From Streptomyces sp. APSN-46.1 (GTDB lineage: Bacteria > Actinomycetota > Actinomycetes > Streptomycetales > Streptomycetaceae), in assembly GCF_022815725.1 (NCBI RefSeq), contig NZ_JALGRF010000001.1:1178001-1242000 (forward strand): a stretch of DNA of 64,000 bases. Direction: 5' to 3'. Shown here piece by piece: positions 61,251-64,000 of the stretch (positions within the stretch are counted from its first letter, which is position 1; every line of letters starts with the position of its first letter). Below the pieces are notes generated by a model. The model saw only the letters and a program-made list of their open reading frames with translations. It had not been told where the DNA came from and ran no database searches. Both the position numbers and the translations under genes were made by a program.

Positions 61251-61919
61251 CTAACGAGCGGGGCACACCTGCCAGGCCAGGTGGTAGAGGGTGCTGACGC
61301 TCGCGTCCGTGGAGTCCATCGCCATGAAGCTCGTGGCGGTCTGCGGGTTGGACGTGCCGGCATTCACGCGCAGTTCGGTATTGATGTTGAAGTTGCGTTT
61401 CTCGCCGCACGGCGCCCAGACCAGATCGGCGTATTCCGTCTTGTCGCTCGTCTGCCAATTGTCGTTGAGCGGACCGTTGAACTGATGCGTGCGCTGGGAC
61501 GTCTGGGGCATTCCCTGGAAGTAGTAGCTCGCCCGTTCCTGACCCCATGCTCCCGGCTGGAGGAATGCGAATCCCCGATAGTCCGCCTGGACAATCGCGT
61601 AGGTGAATCCCGAAGGAACGTGAACGCGGAGATTGAGCTGGCAGTTCTTGCGGAAGGCCGTGGGCGGGGCGCCGGGGCCGACCTGGGCGAGATAGTCGCT
61701 GTAGGTGACCGTGAAGGCGGTGTTGTCCGGTGCGACGGCCACCTCGGCCGTGCCTTCGCGGCAGCCGGAGCCGTTCACCGTGGCGAGTTCGATCACGATC
61801 TTGTCGGGCGGGGCGGTGAGGGGCGGGTGGGGGCCGGCGGCTCCGGCCGGCGCCGCCGTGACGATCAGGGCGGCGGCCGCGCCGCCGACGAGCAGGGTGC
61901 GGGACAGGGAATGAGACAT
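61251..61919 (-). CDS. Secreted DUF4360 protein, copy 1
   Basis: The protein is 222 residues from the ATG at 61919, with AGGAG nine bases upstream. A Sec signal (LLVGGAAAALIVTAAPAGAA) is followed by the DUF4360 core: ATVNGSGCREGTAEVAVAPDNTAFTVTYSDYLAQVG, FRKNCQLNLRVHVPSGFTYAI, ADYRGFAFLQPG and LVWAPCGEKRNFNINTELRVN. Four Cys suggest two disulfides. The paralogue lies 60 bp upstream on the same strand. Role unknown; relatives are secreted by fungi and actinobacteria. Confidence 0.87.
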   Translation of the reverse strand: MSHSLSRTLLVGGAAAALIVTAAPAGAAGPHPPLTAPPDKIVIELATVNGSGCREGTAEVAVAPDNTAFTVTYSDYLAQVGPGAPPTAFRKNCQLNLRVHVPSGFTYAIVQADYRGFAFLQPGAWGQERASYYFQGMPQTSQRTHQFNGPLNDNWQTSDKTEYADLVWAPCGEKRNFNINTELRVNAGTSNPQTATSFMAMDSTDASVSTLYHLAWQVCPAR

Positions 61920-61979
61920 CGTTGTCGCTCCTGACCATGAGTCATGAGTCGGGTTCCGTGCGCTTGCACTCACGCCGCG

Positions 61980-62624
61980 TCAGACCGCGGGGCATTCCTT
62001 CCACGCGAAGTGGTAGACCGTGCTGACGCTGCCGTCCGTCGAGTCCATGCTCATGAAGCTCAGGGCCTGCGGGTTCGACGTCCCCGCGTAGACACGCAGT
62101 TCGGTGTTGACGTTGAGGTTGCGCTCCTCGCCGCACGGCGCCCAGACCAGGTCGGTGTACTCCGTCTGGTCGCTCGCCTGCCAGTTGTCGGTGTACGGGC
62201 CGTTGAACTGGTGGGTCGTGCGGGCCGTCTGCGCCATGCCCTGGAAGTAGTAGTTGGCGCGTTCCTGGCCGAAGGCCCCGCGCTGGAGGTGCGCGAAACC
62301 GCGGTAGTCGGCGCGGGCGATGGCGTACGTGAATCCCTGGGGCACGTGGACCTGGAGGGCGAGCTGGCAGTTCTTGCGGAACGCGGTGCCTCCGGAGCCG
62401 GCGCCAGCCTGGGCGAGATAGTCGCTGTACGTGACGGTGAACGAGGTGTTGTCGGAGGCCGCGGCGACGCTCGCGGTCCCCTGGGGACATCCCGATCCGT
62501 TGACCCCGACCACGTCGACGGTGATTCTTCCGGGCGGGTTGGAGGCCGTATCGGCCTGGGCGGGGACGGCGACGGCGGAAAGCACCGCGATCGCCGCGCC
62601 GATGGTGATCCTGCGCAGCGGCAT
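61980..62624 (-). CDS. Secreted DUF4360 protein, copy 2
   Basis: The protein is 214 residues from the ATG at 62624, eight bases after GGAG; an ATG at 62642 is weaker. The signal is ITIGAAIAVLSAVAVPAQA. The mature part aligns end to end with copy 1 (GVNGSGCPQGTASVAAASDNTSFTVTYSDYLAQAG ... LVWAPCGEERNLNVNTELRVYAGTSNPQ), clearly a tandem duplicate. The four Cys are kept. It is the first of the pair, and its upstream region carries a 14-bp array. Confidence 0.87.
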   Translation of the reverse strand: MPLRRITIGAAIAVLSAVAVPAQADTASNPPGRITVDVVGVNGSGCPQGTASVAAASDNTSFTVTYSDYLAQAGAGSGGTAFRKNCQLALQVHVPQGFTYAIARADYRGFAHLQRGAFGQERANYYFQGMAQTARTTHQFNGPYTDNWQASDQTEYTDLVWAPCGEERNLNVNTELRVYAGTSNPQALSFMSMDSTDGSVSTVYHFAWKECPAV

Positions 62625-62768
62625 CGTTGTTTCTCCATTCATACGGATCATTCGGTTCGGACCCGTGCGCGAATTCGACGTGGACATGCCACCACGCTGA
62701 GCGCGTCGGGGGAAGGACCCGAAGTGGCCAACGCCTTCCTGACCGCACTCCCTGGCCGAAAGATGTCA

Positions 62769-62853
62769 GCATCGGTACCGCCGCATCGGTACTGCCGCAT
62801 CGGTACCGCTGCACCGGTACCGTCCGAACCGCACCGCACCGCACCGCACCGCT
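62769..62853. repeat. Compound tandem array upstream of dhaK
   Basis: Four 14-bp units (GCATCGGTACCGCC, then variants with TACTGCC, TACCGCT and CACCGG) end at 62824. They are followed by CGAA and about five CCGCA units (62829-62853). The KpnI-like GGTACC core of each unit is a short palindrome. The array is in the 263-bp gap between copy 2 and dhaK, 35 bp before the dhaK start. Confidence 0.85.
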
Positions 62854-62887
62854 CAGAGAGTCACCTGACAAGCACCGGGAGATACGC

Positions 62888-63892
62888 ATGAGGATGCTGA
62901 TCAACAGTCCGGAGACCGTGGTCGCCGACGCGCTGCGGGGGATCGCGGCCGCCCATCCCGAGCTGGACGTCGATGTGGAGCGGCGGGTCGTCGTACGGCG
63001 GGACGCGCGGGACGGCGGGCGGGTCGGGATCGTCTCCGGGGGCGGGTCCGGGCACGAGCCGTTGCATGCGGGGTTCGTGGGGTACGGGATGCTGTCGGCC
63101 GCCTGTCCCGGGGAGGTGTTCACCTCGCCCGTACCCGATCAGATGCTCCGGGCGGCCGCGGCCGTCGACGCGGGGCAGGGGGTGCTGTTCGTCGTCAAGA
63201 ACTACACCGGGGACGTGCTGAACTTCGAGATGGCCGCCGAGCTCGCCGAGGAGGACGGCCTGCGCGTGGAGCGCGTGCTGGTCAACGACGATGTCGCCGT
63301 GACCGACAGCCTGTACACGGCGGGCCGGCGCGGTACCGGGGCCACGCTGTTCGTGGAGAAGATCGCCGGGGCGGCCGCCGAGGAGGGGGCGCCGCTGGAG
63401 CGGGTCGCGGAGCTCGCGCGGCGGGTCAACGCGGGCTCGCGGAGCTTCGGGGTGGCGCTCAGCGCGTGCAGCACCCCCGCGAAGGGCAGCCCGACCTTCG
63501 AACTCCCGGACGGGGACCTGGAGTTGGGGATCGGCATTCACGGCGAGCCCGGGCGGGAGCGGCGCGCGATGATGCCGGCGCGGGAGATCGCGGAGGTCGC
63601 GCTGGGCGCCGTACTGGAGGAACTGGCGGAGGTGGGTCCGGCCGACGGGCCGGTGCTCGCGCTGGTCAACGGTATGGGGGCGACGCCGCTGCTGGAGCTG
63701 TACGGGTTCCACGCGGAGGTGGCGCGGGTGCTGGGCGAACGAGGGGTTCCGGCGGCGCGGACGCTGGTGGGGAACTACGTCACCTCGCTGGACATGGCGG
63801 GGTGTTCGGTCACTCTGTGCCGGGTGGACGAGGAGTTGTTGCGGCTGTGGGACGCCCCCGTCCAGACCGCCGCGCTGCGCTGGGGCCGCTGA
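62888..63892 (+). CDS. dhaK: Dihydroxyacetone kinase subunit DhaK
   Basis: The protein is 334 residues from the ATG at 62888, with GGGAG seven bases upstream. Blocks are GIVSGGGSGHEPLHAGFVGYGMLSAACPGEVFTSP, VKNYTGDVLNFEMAAE, VNDDVAV and ELGIGIHGEPGRER, whose His binds dihydroxyacetone covalently. The C-terminus has NGMGATPLLELY. It works with DhaL (next gene) and a phosphotransferase subunit that would lie beyond the window, phosphorylating dihydroxyacetone with PEP. Confidence 0.93.
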   Translation: MRMLINSPETVVADALRGIAAAHPELDVDVERRVVVRRDARDGGRVGIVSGGGSGHEPLHAGFVGYGMLSAACPGEVFTSPVPDQMLRAAAAVDAGQGVLFVVKNYTGDVLNFEMAAELAEEDGLRVERVLVNDDVAVTDSLYTAGRRGTGATLFVEKIAGAAAEEGAPLERVAELARRVNAGSRSFGVALSACSTPAKGSPTFELPDGDLELGIGIHGEPGRERRAMMPAREIAEVALGAVLEELAEVGPADGPVLALVNGMGATPLLELYGFHAEVARVLGERGVPAARTLVGNYVTSLDMAGCSVTLCRVDEELLRLWDAPVQTAALRWGR

Positions 63893-63971
63893 GCGGATGG
63901 CCGAACGTAGGGTGGCTGTGGCGGTGGCGGGCGGGACTGGCCGGCCGGGCGATGCGAGACGAGGAGATCCG

Positions 63972-64000
63972 GTGCGTGACGCAGACTTCTTCCGGCGCTG
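63972..64000 (+). CDS. dhaL: Dihydroxyacetone kinase subunit DhaL (3' partial)
   Basis: A GTG at 63972, six bases after GAGGAG, opens VRDADFFRRW, the usual start of DhaL, and runs off the window end. DhaL carries the ADP and is the ATP-like phosphate donor side of the kinase. It begins 79 bp after dhaK. Confidence 0.8.

Overview
The window is very GC-rich actinobacterial chromosome, almost certainly Streptomyces. Supporting signs are strong third-position G/C bias, many GTG and TTG starts, two genes with the rare TTA leucine codon (the bldA hallmark), and typical Streptomyces families: NsdA-like regulator, DUF397 protein, LAL regulator, SpoIIE/RsbU phosphatases and DUF4360 secreted proteins. 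I found no rRNA, tRNA, insertion sequence or CRISPR array. The window cuts a phosphatase gene at its left end and dhaL at its right end.

Layout. 1-7.1 kb: phosphatase fragment, NsdA-type regulator, TTA-containing aminoglycoside phosphotransferase-like gene, cupin, and a Tat-exported KstD-like 3-ketosteroid dehydrogenase. 7.1-11.4 kb: a GC-rich spacer, then a tightly coupled four-gene operon (HTH regulator, HExxH ImmA/IrrE-like protein, seven-helix membrane protein, FAD monooxygenase). 11.5-15 kb: large LAL-family ATPase with a shrunken HTH, and a DUF397 protein. 15-21 kb: ltp3-ltp4-DUF35-echA19 facing fadD19, the known mycobacterial/rhodococcal layout for C-24-branched sterol side-chain breakdown. 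21-26.6 kb: hydrolase, phenylacetate-CoA ligase, LysR, an SDR lacking its catalytic Tyr, tautomerase, YihY, and an internally deleted GNAT. 26.7-37.7 kb: penicillin acylase, ChaA antiporter, acyl-CoA synthetase with nitronate monooxygenase, serine hydrolase, HTH-less LysR-like protein with DUF5997, and a Ddn-type oxidoreductase. 37.7-44.7 kb: PYROXD2-like oxidoreductase, kinase-TPR protein, MpaB-type oxygenase, a truncated DUF4297 nuclease, a ChsE2/FadE29-like acyl-CoA dehydrogenase and a small secreted protein. 44.8-51 kb: AgaY/AgaS-type aldolase and isomerase with a DeoR regulator, a LysR, and kbl-tdh (threonine to glycine). 51-64 kb: esterase, methyltransferase, LysR/MFS pair, second multidomain PP2C phosphatase, frameshifted GH15, DoxX/MarR pair with two operators, DUF1232 protein, two tandem DUF4360 proteins, and dhaK-dhaL.

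The main theme is sterol and acyl-CoA catabolism spread over several loci and tied together by regulatory sites. Two KstR-type boxes (TnnAACnnGTTnnA) precede echA19 and the acyl-CoA dehydrogenase. Three copies of another palindrome (TCTGAY-N5-RTCAGA) precede kstD, fadD19 and the nitronate monooxygenase gene. No TetR-type regulator for either site lies in the window. The best candidates for an undescribed system are this second regulon and the HTH/HExxH/7TM/FAD-monooxygenase operon. All assignments rest on reading motifs and gene order; no database search was run.
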